Assembly (NCBI GenBank): GCA_024663395.1
Contig: JANFAH010000003.1
Span: forward strand, 1,736,001-1,800,000
Direction: 5' to 3'
Length of the DNA stretch: 64,000 bases
DNA from: Pisolithus tinctorius
Taxonomy: Eukaryota > Basidiomycota > Agaricomycetes > Boletales > Pisolithaceae
Shown here: positions 33,848 to 44,311 of the stretch, piece after piece
Layout: every line of letters starts with the position of its first letter
How positions within the stretch are numbered: the first letter of the stretch is position 1
Notes under the pieces: model-generated
Seen by the model: the letters and a program-made list of their open reading frames with translations, nothing else
Database searches by the model: none
Told to the model about the DNA's origin: nothing
Position numbers and translations under genes: made by a program

Positions 33848-34656
33848 CTACATGTTCTCCAGCTCTGCCTCTCGCTTGTGGATACGACTCACTTCTGCGT
33901 CCAGCGCGACATTGGCCATCTCTATCTGCAGAATGCTGGACAGCAGCTCTGTCCATTTTATTTCCAGTGCTGTTAGCTGCGCGCCGTAGCTGGTCTACCA
34001 ACACCAACAAACTCTGAGCACGCGGTGGAAAGAGAGGTGGCGCGTATTACCTGCGTGTTTTTGCGTTGTCTGTTCAGCTCGACCGTCTTCTCCTTTAGCT
34101 CTTCCAACGCTTTCTCGGCTTGTTTTGCTGCCTCCTCTAGGCGGTAGTTATGTATTCGCCACGCGTTAGCACCATACGACTGCAGCAGGGCGAGATTGGT
34201 GTGCCTGGAAGAGAATGTGTTTGACTAGGTTACGGGAAATCGAAAAGAGTGCAGCATGTACCGAATACGTTGATGCTCCAGCTGAGCGTGCGCATTGCGG
34301 AGCGCTGCTTGCCATTCCTCATCGGTGCCTGGTGACGTCGTGGGTGCAGGCAGTTGGTATCTGACGGTGTCAAGGGGTGGCAGAGGCTGGTGAGCCTCCA
34401 CGCGTGCTAGCTCCGCAGCCAGCATCGGATTGTTCTACCATGCATCGTTGACACTCAAAGGATGGCAAGAGTGCTTAGTGCGTACCTTGAATAGGTCATA
34501 AGGTGGGGGAACCAGCGGATGCAGACCTTGTGGTGGCTTTGGCTCTCGTGCCAGTTCCTGTTCCACCTTCTCCTTGAGAATGGGATACTGTTCGAGATCG
34601 TTGTCGTAGTACGGTAGCGAGTCGAGGACTGCTGACGATCTCTGAGTGCCATCCAT
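33848..34656 (-). CDS. Pre-mRNA splicing factor SPF27/BCAS2
   Basis: ATG 34656 opens MDGTQRSSAVLDSLPYYDND and LEQYPILKEKVEQELAREPK, then PPPYDLFKNNPMLAAELARV across an intron, with the usual SPF27 order. Further exons read ALRNAHAQLEHQRIRHTNLA, LLQSYGANAWRIHNYRLEEA and AKQAEKALEELKEKTVELNR, ending ALDAEVSRIHKREAELENM and TAG at 33848-33850. The length (~220 residues) is normal. SPF27 is a core coiled-coil subunit of the Prp19/NineTeen complex, which stabilises the activated spliceosome. Its start codon is only 83 bp from that of the complex I gene on the other strand. Confidence 0.92.
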
Positions 34657-34739
34657 GTTGTAAGTGAGCCGTCATCCGAATTCCGATCCGACACGCCATT
34701 CGCTTTGCCACCCTCGAGTCGTTGACGACCATCTGAACG
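34657..34739. promoter_or_regulatory. 83-bp divergent promoter, SPF27 / complex I 30 kDa
   Basis: Start codons of two oppositely transcribed genes lie 83 bp apart, so both 5' UTRs and the core promoter share this stretch. It has no TATA box and is moderately CpG-rich, which suits a housekeeping bidirectional promoter. Confidence 0.6.
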
Positions 34740-35785
34740 ATGCTCACAACGCTCGCACGTCCCTGCGTACGCCTGTCATCGTCGATTGGCACTGTCGGTC
34801 GACGCTGCATCCAGTCCTCTTCAGTGTCCAAGGGTAGGCGTATTGTCGTCGCACTGTCGAGTCTGGCTCACCCTCGCACAGCTTCCGCCTCCCCGTTCAC
34901 CGAACCTACTTCTCCCAATCCCACCGCGACGAAATATGCACAGACCACCGAGTCCTTACACACCTACGGCTCCTATCTCACTCAGTGCCTTCCCAAGTTC
35001 ATTCAACAGTTCTCCGTCTTGAAAGACGAACTTGTTCTCCATGTTGCACCCTCGGCGATCATTCCTGTCTTGTCGTTCTTGCGGGATCATTCTCAGTGCC
35101 AGTTCAAGAGTGCCGTGGACATCACAGCCGTCGATTTTCCTGAGAGAGAAAAGCGCTTCGAGGTCGTGTACAACCTTCTGAGTGTCAAGCACGCAGGCAG
35201 AATTCGGGTTAAGACCTACGCTGCCGAGTCCGACGCAGTCCCAAGCTGTGTATCTGTCTTCCGTGGTGCAGACTGGTACGAGAGAGAGACTTGGGATATG
35301 TTTGGCGTGTTCTTCTCTGGTCATCCTGACCTGTGAGATTCTTGACTTGCTGGTTGACCTTCTTTATCTAACGTCCTCTCAATAGTCGACGTATACTTAC
35401 CGACTACGGTTAGTCACATGCTCAACCTCTCCATCCTTACTTATTTTCTTTTCCAGGCTTTGAAGGACATCCACTTAGAAAAGATTTCCCCCTGACGGTA
35501 GGTCATATGAAGCGAGCTCGCGTGTCACGCCATGTTCACATTCCTCCAGGGCTACACAGAGGTTCGCTACGACGAAGAGCGGAAGCGCGTTGTATACGAA
35601 CCGCTGCAGTTGACCCAGGCATTCCGGTTCGTTCATTCACCTGTGTCGACCTTCGCTTCGATAACTCTTCATCTAGCAACTTTGAGTCGCTCTCACCCTG
35701 GGAACAAGTAGGTGGGGGAACTGAACCTATACGACCAGCAGAACTCAAACCTGTCCCACCTCCTGCGGACAGTCCTCGAGAGTAG
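34740..35785 (+). CDS. NADH:ubiquinone oxidoreductase 30-kDa subunit (NDUFS3)
   Basis: ATG 34740 opens MLTTLARPCVRLSSSIGTVG, a basic mitochondrial presequence of ~60 residues. The mature part starts TESLHTYGSYLTQCLPKFIQ and continues VAPSAIIPVLSFLRDHSQCQ, FKSAVDITAVDFPEREKRFE and VVYNLLSVKHAGRIRVKTYA, then the signature DWYERETWDMFGVFFSGHPD. Short introns lead to [40 protein letters not shown] and QLTQAFRNFESLSPWEQ, with TAG at 35783-35785. The subunit sits in the peripheral arm of complex I beside the quinone site and the N2 cluster. The sequence is complete. Convergent with MTC1, 133 bp apart. Confidence 0.95.
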
Positions 35786-35918
35786 CACTTTTGCAAATCA
35801 GTACATTCCCTGTTAGATGCCGTTCAGGCCGCACCATATAATACATCATCTCAGGGTTGTTGCAGTCATGCAGTTCCAACATACAATCGTCGTGCAGATA
35901 TGCTCACGTGACCATTCC

Positions 35919-37285
35919 TCATTCTTTCTGCTGATCTTCTCTCTTCGCCCAGCCCATTCTCGCTACAATGTAGTCCTGGCCGAGGATTTCCACAGCGATC
36001 CTCAGGCACTCTGCAACGGAGTCTTCCACCCAGTCATACCGATCCCATAGCTCCAGCCAAGCGGTTGGTACTGCCTGAGTTACCGTAGTGTGCACGAGGT
36101 TATGGTCAGGGTCCGATAAGTGCAAAACGAACTGCAAATAAGATGTCTTAGAGGTAGCGTCGTCGCTAATCTGGGGGAGCGTCAGCACGGTGTTGAAAGG
36201 TTGAATGCGCAGGTAGATGGTGGAATAGGTGACAGGGTTTTCGGCTGATGACACCTTCCGCTCTAATTTGGAATTATCTTTGGTAAGTTGATCCAAATTT
36301 GCCTGATAACCTCGGGTTAGCAAACGACGACGAGGAAAACGCAAGTACGCTACCTGGGCAAGTTTGAGAGCGGCTTCATAGCCTTCCACGGCGTTAATAT
36401 CTCGCGAGTCTGAAGTATCCTTTGGCCGAGATTCGTTGCCCCTGTTGACTATCAGGTCGCCACCCTCCACTTGCTCCATGACCTAGAAGCATATCAGCAA
36501 GACGCTGATGCACGCCTACAATGCATCACTTACTCTCGTTAACGCCTTGTACACAAGACCCTCTACACCATCATAGCCTTTCATGTCATGACTGAGCCAT
36601 ACTTGGATAACTTCGTGTTCGGAAATGGGGGGAGCAACAGCATTTAAAATTTCGTTCAGAGTAGACAATCCCACTCTTTTGAAATCCTGACCTGTGCATC
36701 CAGTGAGTTTGCGAGTGCCTCGGCGCGAGCGTTCGACGTACCAAGTTTGTCCAACTGGGCATTCTTTGCATACTCAAGGACGCCTTCACTCCATTTGCTT
36801 ACTTGGTCGTTCTTCGGTAAACTCTTCACCTGCTCGTCCACAACAGACCTCGCCTGCTGGTAAGCAGCGGATGCACTCGACCACACGCCTGACCATCCCC
36901 ATCGACCAGAAGAACCAGAAGCGGTGGTATCTGGTGCCTCGGACTTGCTTGGCACTGATGGTCCGGGTGACGCCGACTCAGATTTACCAGACAACGAAGA
37001 AGACGAAGAGACGGGGTGGACACCAACTTTGACACGTTCGGTGCTCTTGCGCAGTGAAGGTGTACCAGCACGAGAGATGGGACGCTCCGTTGGCGGAGCC
37101 GCTATTCGGGTGGGTTCTGAGGACTTTTGCGTGATCTCATCGATGAAAGCCAGCACGTCAGCAGGATCTCCGTCTTGCTGTGCCCCTTTGCTAGTAGGAG
37201 CGGCAACATTGGGAGGATTGAGGGAATCGAGATCATCGAGAAACTGAAGAGCCTCCTCTTGTTTAGACTTCGCCTTTGAAACCAT
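35919..37285 (-). CDS. Mtc1-like protein (maintenance of telomere capping 1)
   Basis: ATG 37285 opens MVSKAKSKQEEALQFLDDLD. A disordered region follows with PADVLAFIDEIT and SGRWGWSGVWSSASAAYQQA, then SKWSEGVLEYAKNAQLDKLG. A 50-nt intron (donor GTACGT, acceptor GATGCACAG) joins LG to QDFKRVGLSTLNEILNAVAP, then PISEHEVIQVWLSHDMKGYD. Later exons give TRVMEQVEGGDLIVNRGNES, INAVEGYEAALKLAQ, TYSTIYLRIQPFNTVLTLPQ and ELWDRYDWVEDSVAECLRIA, with a stop at 35919-35921. In yeast, Mtc1 genetically interacts with cdc13-1, and related proteins associate with vesicle coats. Without that intron the reading breaks, which can look like a frameshift. The biochemical role is unknown. Confidence 0.85.
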
Positions 37286-37498
37286 CCTGTATGACTGTGG
37301 TCACTTGGGTAGGATGTCAGACTTGCCGCGTCGTGGTTACTCACGAGTACTGGCACCAGCGGGGCATTCAGCTGTAAGTGATTGTCGTCAACGCCATACC
37401 CGATTAGGAAATCCCTCCACCTTGCCACCTTGCTTCCACAGAGCGGTTTACGCTGTTGCTGCTAAGTACCGAGACAATATCTGACATAACAAGGAAAA

Positions 37499-40400
37499 AT
37501 GCCGAGAAAGAAAAAGGCTGCAGAGGATGAAGAGGATGAAGTTTACCACGTCGGTGAGTGTCGCGTGGCTATCGATCGTGAACCAATTCTAAGAGTAGTC
37601 TTGCAGAGGTTATCACGAAGGCTCGAGTTAGTGAGGAGGGGGGTTGGGTGCGTGTTGTTTCTACCGAGACGTATTGGCCAAATCTTACCTTTATAACCCA
37701 TAGGAGTACCTCGTGAAGGTAATGCGTCGTTGTCATCGTTCACGAGTTGTCACTTACGATCGGTCAGTGGGCAGGATACGACTCGGACGCGGATAGGCGA
37801 GTATCCTGATATGCTCTAGGAAGTCACTCTCACAACGTTTGGGCACTAGTTGGGAACCTGCAGAAAATGTCAAGCAATGTGATCGTCTACTCGGCAGTTT
37901 CTGGAGGCATGTCGGAATAGACGACGAAGACTATGCTATTGGGTATGAAGTGGCTGCGCGGGAGGAATGGATTAGTGAGCCATTTGTTGTTTCTTTAAGT
38001 CTTGATGTCCAACAATTTGTGCAGACAAAGAAAAAAAGTACTTCGCGGACACATTCGTCAAACCCGCAGATACGAAAAAGACAGAAAAAGAGACCAGAAA
38101 GAAAGATGTCAGTGCCTCCATTCTCCATTCCTCCGTTTACCACTCTCATAACCATGAATTACAGGATAAACGGAAGCCGCGGGTAACGGCCTCGAAGAGC
38201 GACTATAGTCATTCGGATAGTTCAGACGATGTTCCTTTGTCCAAGGGCCCTCCCAAAAGACGAAGGGTCACTCATTCCAAGGTAAGTAATCTAATTCGCG
38301 GGTTTCTCTTACATGGAATGACTCGTCTGTCAGTCTAACCCCAACACGGATGCCGATAAGTCGCTCCATCCCCCACCAGTGCTGGGAAAACCAAGCGCCC
38401 TTTCGAGCAGCACGTCAAACGCGTTAAAATCGCTATCCTTCAAGAAAAGCAAACCACAAGTCCCTGCTATTCAAGCGAAGGATTACACGAAGTTAGCTAG
38501 TACAAGCGCAGCACCACCTCCGCTACCCACCAGTGGGACTGACAAAGAAGATACGGCAGATGATTCGTTTAGTTCCCTCCCGGAGGACATACCAATGTGA
38601 GGCCTTTATTGGTTCTCCGCAGATAGTGTGTTGAGATGTTGTAGCTTTGAGCCAGCTACAGAACCTTCGGAGCAACTCATGGCAGAAGATTTCTTGAAAA
38701 CAATTGACATTCCTGCGTAAGTGTGTTATGTGGTGTCATACTTCGTTCATGACAGAATGATCCCCAGTCTTAGTGCACCAATATTGTGAGTTGGGCGGTA
38801 TCCCATGAAATGGATGCCTACTGATGCCATTCCAGGGAATCTGAGAGTACACCTGGCTCTGTCGTCATGCAGAAAATCACAGCCACCATAGCAGGCCCTC
38901 TGAGGATACCAAAGAAGTGGAAGTGGTCAGGAGATTTGTTCATCAGTACATCTGACAGGGTTGAGCTATTGTGCAACATCACCATCAAAAACCCCACAGG
39001 TTCTGGTGACAGCTCCTCTATCAGCATGCTGATGTCACAGATGGACATGTTACAGATGTCCAAACTCTACCATGTCTCTGAACTTTGGCCACTGCTTCGA
39101 GCATGTAGCAAACCTCAATACTTTGCACAACTTGAATCTACACAACCCCAAGATCAAGTGCTCATACAAGGTTTGATGCACCATATGACTCATCAGCAGC
39201 ATGTAAGTTGTCCCCCTTACCCATGATATTTTACTGACTTTTGGATGTGTAGGTAGCAATGATAGTCCTCTCCTTGGATCAAAATGAAGTTGCAGTACTT
39301 GTGGTATTTCCAGCTGCATTTGTCACCATGATCAAGCTCTTGCAGGTTCCTGATGACCAGGTTGTTGAGGGATCACTGCAGGTTGTGCTTATACCCTTCT
39401 TAATTCCTCTGCCATTGCTGGTGAAGATGGGGAATAGAGCCATTCAAGGCATCCAAACCCTGTCCCTACCACTTGGGAAGCTTCATTCCCTTCACAAGAA
39501 GCCCCTCATTTTCCAAGCAATTGTCTGCCTTGGGTTTCCTGCTAGTTTGCTGGAATTCTTGGACATCCCAAATAGAACCTATGCAGTTTGGTTTTCTTCC
39601 TCTGACTGTGGCCAGTCAACCTCTGGATTGGAAACTGCACTCCTCCAGCTTGTTCTGGGAGCTACAAAAAGCACACTGTTCAATGTGAAGGATGATGTTC
39701 GAGTGGTTTTCATCCACATTGGCTCTCTGTCAAGGATCCAAGCCTTGCCATCTGTTGTCACCAAGCTATCTGAATTCCCAGAAACCCAATTCTTCACATA
39801 TGGAACTCACCCTAGTGTGGATAGTCAAAGGTGGGGTGTCCATGAGATTTTCCCATTGGGTAAGTTGGGAGTTCTGTTGATGAACCAATTATCTGAATGC
39901 CCCTATGCAGGTGGAGTTGTAAGCTTTACACCAGCTGTACTGGCTGAAGAACCAGTGCAATGCTACCAAATGATGCTCAAGATTTCTGAACATCCAATTT
40001 GGGATTGCTTTATCACTCCAAATGTGCTGGCTGCAAGCAACCTCCTTGCCATATCATGTAGCTCTTCAAGGTAGGTATACAAAATCTAAGCACATGAAAC
40101 TTGCATTTTTAAATATATACACAGCAGTTCATCATACCTGGACCCCATTCTAGAGCTCATTGATTCTGGCCAAGTATCCCTGATCAGGTTCCCTGGTGGT
40201 GGTGGCAGCAGCCAGCTATGGCTACCATTTGCTGTCAAGGAGCATGCTCTTGCAGGGAATGAGCTACTTGAGGCCTGTTCTGCAGGTTTCAGTGGTCAGA
40301 TGGACATGCCAGACTTACCTGGACCTATGCTCAGATCAGGGATTAATGATGAGCTTGTTCAGGATATGGCCAAAATTCAGCAACAACCTCTTGTTATGGA

Positions 40401-40573
40401 TAATTACCGAAGATATGTAATTATAAAGGCATCATCGGAAACTGACATACCCTATGACAAGGATGGGGTGCGTACATCTCTCCCCTCCCCCGGATGACAA
40501 CTGATGGTTGCTTTAGTTCGAGTGGCATTCCCTTGGCTCGTTCACTTTCAAAGATAATTTCTTCGAGGATTAA
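37499..40573 (+). CDS. Chromodomain protein with SPOC-like and PIN-like C-terminus (Chp1-like)
   Basis: ATG 37499 opens MPRKKKAAEDEEDEVYHV. Introns rebuild a chromodomain: EVYHVEVITKARVSEEG, EYLVKWAGYDSDADSWEPAE and NVKQCDRLLGSFW. The Tyr and two Trp of the methyl-lysine cage are present. A basic, disordered linker holds PPKRRRVTHSK (nuclear signal). The C-terminal half reads LRIPKKWKWSGDLFISTSDR (SPOC-like) and VVFIHIGSLSRIQALPSVVT, FFTYGTHPSVDSQRWGVHEI (PIN-like by guess), ending EWHSLGSFTFKDNFFED and TAA at 40571-40573. This order resembles fission yeast Chp1 of the RITS silencing complex; the chromodomain is sure, the Chp1 link is inference. Exons after 38,865 are almost free of CpG, and Arg codons there are nearly all AGR. 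Confidence 0.8.
37797..37849 (+). other. GC-AG intron inside the chromodomain
   Basis: Removal of GCGAGT...CACTAG (53 nt) joins GYDSDA(D) to (S)WEPAENV, the chromodomain consensus. The nearest GT donor, three bases later, throws the frame off before WEP. Inference from frame and domain. Confidence 0.6.
38865..40407. other. CpG-depleted block within the chromodomain gene
   Basis: Read base by base, only two CpG dinucleotides occur in 1,543 bp (39098-39099 and 39700-39701). Base composition would predict roughly 80-90. Both flanks are ordinary: more than 15 CpGs lie in 38,341-38,640 and they return at 40,408. Exons and at least three introns are equally affected, and TpG/CpA are abundant, yet the protein frame is uninterrupted. 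This fits methylation-driven deamination of a coding segment. Confidence 0.85.
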
Positions 40574-42421
40574 GGACCTGTAAGACAATTGTAACTAATA
40601 GGGCACAGTCAAACCAACTTTGCCTATATAGGCCAACTCCATACATCGTTACCAATCTTTAAATCTGTGAAAGACGGTGCGATCAGTTAGGTTGTGTCCG
40701 AACTCACTCAATTTGCATTCCACCCGATGTCGTCATGGAAAGTTCTCACGAAGCCCCTCGACGTGTACCTACACCTGAAACCTGACAAGATACAAAGTGA
40801 GGGACGTGAAGAAAATCACGAAGCCAAAACAACCACCGCCGTCCAAGTGGTTATACATAGGCTATACATACGTGCAAACCTTCCTAATGCTTTCAAGGTT
40901 TGTTCTCCAGCGTCTCTGGAGGCACTGGCCTATAAGTACCGTTACAGGAACGCGGCGCTGTTCCTCGCGAATCTTGGTCTAAATCTCAGGGAGAGCCGAT
41001 AGTTGTTGAAAGCTGTAAATCAAGCCGCTGCCCATAATATCCTAAGAAGAGGCGCAAAATATCTGGAAGACGGCCATGGCCATCCCACGGTTCAGGTCCT
41101 TGCCGCCTTCCCAGGTAGGATCCTGTAAAATTTCGATATATTCTTCGAGTATGGAATGTGGTTCAGCGCCGTTAACGATTGCAACTTTTTCCAAAGGATA
41201 TGCGGCGTTGGTTGCACGTAATGTTGGTAGCGGACAAACATGCGTGGCACCGTGCATTTCCTTTCCTGTCTCGGTGCGCGTACATGTAGTCTGCTTGATT
41301 GATGTGAAACCAGGGATTGTAATCAAACCAGTACTCATCTGGCGGATAATCGCCCCCAACGGTCTCTGCCTGATACAACGGCTGATGTCCGTCCGTCTGT
41401 CAGCCACGCCCAACTTCGTTGCGACGGGTCATTACGCGTCAACATTCATCGGGTCAGGTCAACCTGTCAGAGAAGATCAACACGTTGAAACTGACTTAGC
41501 TAAATAGTCGAAAGAGAGAGTCCACGCTCCGTCTAGAAGAGGTCGGTTAATGTGCTAAACCAGGTACAGTGCGCACGTACCGTAGCCGCAAAACGTTAGG
41601 GGGTTAACGCGATGGTTGACTTGGGGTATCAAAAGAGAGCGTAAAGAGCTGAAGACCTCAGCAGGCCGGCAGCCCACTCATCCACGTTCTCAATCGGCAT
41701 CAAAAAGCCACATTATGAACAAATTGTTCTCTCGCACCTTTGCCGCTTTTTCCCTTGCTTTGCTCGTCACCGTCAATGCACATCTCGAGGCTCGTGACCA
41801 CGGAGACTATCCAGCGTTGCCAAAACCTCCAGATGATGAGCTTACCTGTTGATTTTTTTGGTGTCGCAATATTTGACGGTGACGACAATAATAGGCGAGC
41901 CAAAGCGTATAGTTGGTTCAGAAGTGTGGGTGGATGGTTGCCGGTGCCGCCACCCAAGGTCTAGTCGGCACAGACTGCGTGTTGCAAGAAAGTTTACTTG
42001 GTATATCCTCACCTCCGTTCGGGTCCGACTAGGTTATTGGAAGTCAACATCAACGCTTAGACGTTACCCGTGAGGTTGTACCGGAAGATTGTTGTTGATA
42101 ATAATAGCGAAGTTCCAACCGTCGTATCTCCATACCGCGCCATGTGTAGTTGCTCTTGTTAATTCAACAACGCACTTCAACCCCCCTCATCTCGTCTCTG
42201 TGTGATTTGTCTGTCTTGTGTGGGCGTTTTCGGGTTGACGTCAACACCTGTTGAATTGTGTATAATCGCAATTTTGCCATGCAGCTTGATAGTTTGGGCG
42301 GTTGTCCAAGTCGTCTACATGTGATTGCTGTGGCTCTCCACGGCAAAAGTGCACCGGATCCGGCATTGATGCGACTGAAGTCTGAAGGAGAGCCAGTGAC
42401 TTCTTCTACTGCCTCTGTACC
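40574..42421. other. Sparse region with unassigned frames
   Basis: 1.85 kb between the chromodomain gene and Pmp24. A minus-strand frame at 41042-41412 contains ILEEYIEILQDPTWEGGKDL and an overlapping one reads YPPDEYWFDYNPWFHINQAD. Their composition looks protein-like, but I cannot join them into a gene or name a family. A short secreted-type frame at 41715 is listed separately. No transposase, repeats or tRNA seen. Confidence 0.4.
41715..41852 (+). CDS. Candidate small secreted peptide
   Basis: ATG 41715 encodes 45 residues. The first ~22 (MNKLFSRTFAAFSLALLVTV, then NAH) form a textbook signal peptide. The remaining part, LEARDHGDYPALPKPPDDEL, is short, acidic and Pro-rich, ending in TC and TGA. 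It could be a tiny secreted protein, or the first exon of a longer one whose continuation I cannot place (a GT follows in the next 60 bp). No CaaX box, so not a pheromone precursor. Low confidence. Confidence 0.3.
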   Translation: MNKLFSRTFAAFSLALLVTVNAHLEARDHGDYPALPKPPDDELTC

Positions 42422-43177
42422 ATGTCTACTGTTGATACATGGTTGCTAAACCCTGCGTTCCATGACTATCTCGCCATCCTTAAGGGTGCTCGAAATGGAT
42501 TCATCTACGGTGTAAAAGTCAGGTTCCCGCATGCTTTAGTTATGTCGGTGCTGTTTGGGCGTGGAGAGTGAGTCAAACTATACCTCAGCGTTCGGATGAG
42601 CAGTCTTCTCATGACCCATGGTGGTGACTTAGCTGGATAACACGTCTACGGGCGATCCTACGAGCGACGAAGGAGCATGGTTTCAATTTGGCGAAGTTCG
42701 TCTCACTGTACAAGACTATTCTTTTATTACAACGCAAGGCCAACGGAGGAAAGGAACGTAGTTGCGATACATTCATTGCCGGATTGATTGGCGGGTACGT
42801 TGTCTTCGGAGACAGAAGCGCCGTAAATGAGCAGGTACGTCCCTCTGGTGCGACGTCCTGTGAGTCTTCTTAACACTATTGTTATGGTCAAGATCGTTCT
42901 TTATGTCGTTTCGAGAGTACTGGCATCTTTCCTCCCGCGTGCAAGGACTCACAACCCTACTTCATCCGCGTCGGCCACAGGCGCAGCTGTCCGACCCATG
43001 CCCCCAGACGCCCGATACTTCTCAGTTTTTGCAGCCCTATCCTGGGGCGCCGTTATGTGGCTTTTTAAGCACCGGGGCGAGACTATCCAGCCAGGGATGT
43101 TCAACTCCATGACCTATTTATACCGAGACTCTGAGGTCTGGACTGACTTAAGGACGTTACTGTGTTACAACAAGTAA
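42422..43177 (+). CDS. Peroxisomal membrane protein Pmp24/PXMP4 (Tim17/22/23 family)
   Basis: ATG 42422 opens MSTVDTWLLNPAFHDYLAIL, then KGARNGFIYGVKVRFPHALV, the hallmark of Pmp24. After an intron come WITRLRAILRATKEHGFNLA and KFVSLYKTILLLQRKANGGK, then FIAGLIGGYVVFGDRSAVNE. After a second intron come IVLYVVSRVLASFLPRA and YFSVFAALSWGAVMWLFKHR, then the tail to TAA 43175-43177. Four hydrophobic spans fit a multi-pass peroxisomal membrane protein. The molecular role is poorly known. With the AKL-tagged thioesterase, it is the second peroxisomal gene of the window. Convergent with the BTB gene, 71 bp apart. Confidence 0.9.
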
Positions 43178-43248
43178 CCTATATCCATGAGTAATCACTA
43201 TGTTTGTTGATGCCTAGAGATACTTTATGTGATCCTCAGGTTACCCGT

Positions 43249-44311
43249 CTACTCGATGGAAGATATCCTATGGTCCTTGCAATGCGACGGCATTTATACT
43301 CGGATTGCAGGCTTGAGTCCACGGAACAAGCAATTATGAAATGGACACACCTCGAGCATCTCAGTTGCCGCTATGCAAGCTTTCCTGCACGTTTGACAGG
43401 ATGAAAGTTGATCTACTAACGTTCGCATCTCTGCTGCTATATCGCTAGCTAGAGGGACGGAAGGATTAGATCTCCATCTCGACAGGAGAACCTTTACGGC
43501 TGCACTCACCTGCCTCTATCTTCGGAACAAGCTGCACTCGCCGGTCGTTCCACAACCGAGCGGTTTCATCGGAATGCAGGGTGCACAAGCCATATCCAAA
43601 TGGAAATATTTCTTCTGACAGTAAAATCTCTTGCAGCCTCTTTATCCTGTGTGCGTGAAGTTGTACAAGATCGTGGTAAGCTGCGACTGTTGGGATAACC
43701 GAGATATCATCCTTGCTGTAGGACGCAAGCGGCGGATGCAGCAGATAAGTGCTTGCCTCTACAGCGATATCCTCAAATCCGTTTTCTCTGGCAAAGCCGT
43801 ACACCTTGAGGGGATGCAAGAACGCATTTGCGACCAAGTGCGAACGCAATGAACGAACGAGCGAGTCTGATAGACCGTATTTATCGGCCAAGCGGATCAT
43901 TCCAGGTAAAAGTGGAAAAGGTATCACTGAGTCATGCTCGTATCGTTGTGAGAACGGTAGTTTCATCCAGCGCTCTTGTGCGGACTCGCAGTCAGGGAGG
44001 GAGAGCAGAGGTGGGGGAGGTGGCTGGCGGAGTAGTTCCAACAACGTATTCAGGGCCTGTGCAGGCTCATCAAGTTCTACATAGCAGCCCGCGTTCGCAC
44101 GGGTTTTGACCCCAACAGACGCAGATCCCTGATCGCAGAGTGCAAACATATCCCCTGTACATATACTTTGTCGGAATCGGTCGTACATTGTCTATTGGCA
44201 CGTACTGAAGATTTCTGACTTTTCAAGGTCACGTCGCCATACTTTAAACTCGATCTGGTCAGGGATCGACTTCACGACGAAGTCCGTCTGTTCAGTTATC
44301 GGTATGTCCAT
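43249..44311 (-). CDS. BTB/POZ domain protein
   Basis: ATG 44311 opens MDIPITEQTDFVVKSIPDQI, EFKVWRRDLEKSEIFS. An intron joins to GDMFALCDQGSASVGVKTRA and CYVELDEPAQALNTLLELLR, the basidiomycete-type BTB start (strand, acidic loop, helix). It continues FPLLPGMIRLADKYGLSDSL, SHLVANAFLHPLKVYGFARE and IAVEASTYLLHPPLASYSKD. The last exons hold a Cys-rich knuckle, LSSCQTCRKACIAATEMLE, and the end DHRISSIE, with a stop at 43249-43251. Such proteins form a large, expanded family in Agaricomycetes. Many are thought to be cullin-3 adaptors, but this one has no second recognisable domain. Function is unknown beyond dimerisation. Confidence 0.8.

Noticed and set aside
34656..35785. Mitochondrial gene cluster as a co-regulated unit (LSC2, complex I 30 kDa, COX19, Rieske)
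   Set aside because: The genes are spread over 35 kb on the same strand among unrelated genes. Gene density explains it without regulation.
36700..36780. Apparent frameshift in the Mtc1 gene, where a 5-nt jump seems needed between SLDAQ and DFKRVG
   Set aside because: A 50-nt intron with a strong GTACGT donor and CACAG acceptor upstream removes SLDAQ altogether and joins KLG to QDFKRVG in frame.
38865..40407. Transposable element or foreign insert to explain the CpG desert
   Set aside because: No terminal repeats, no transposase or reverse transcriptase, and the segment is in frame with the chromodomain gene on both sides. A segment-specific mutational history is simpler.
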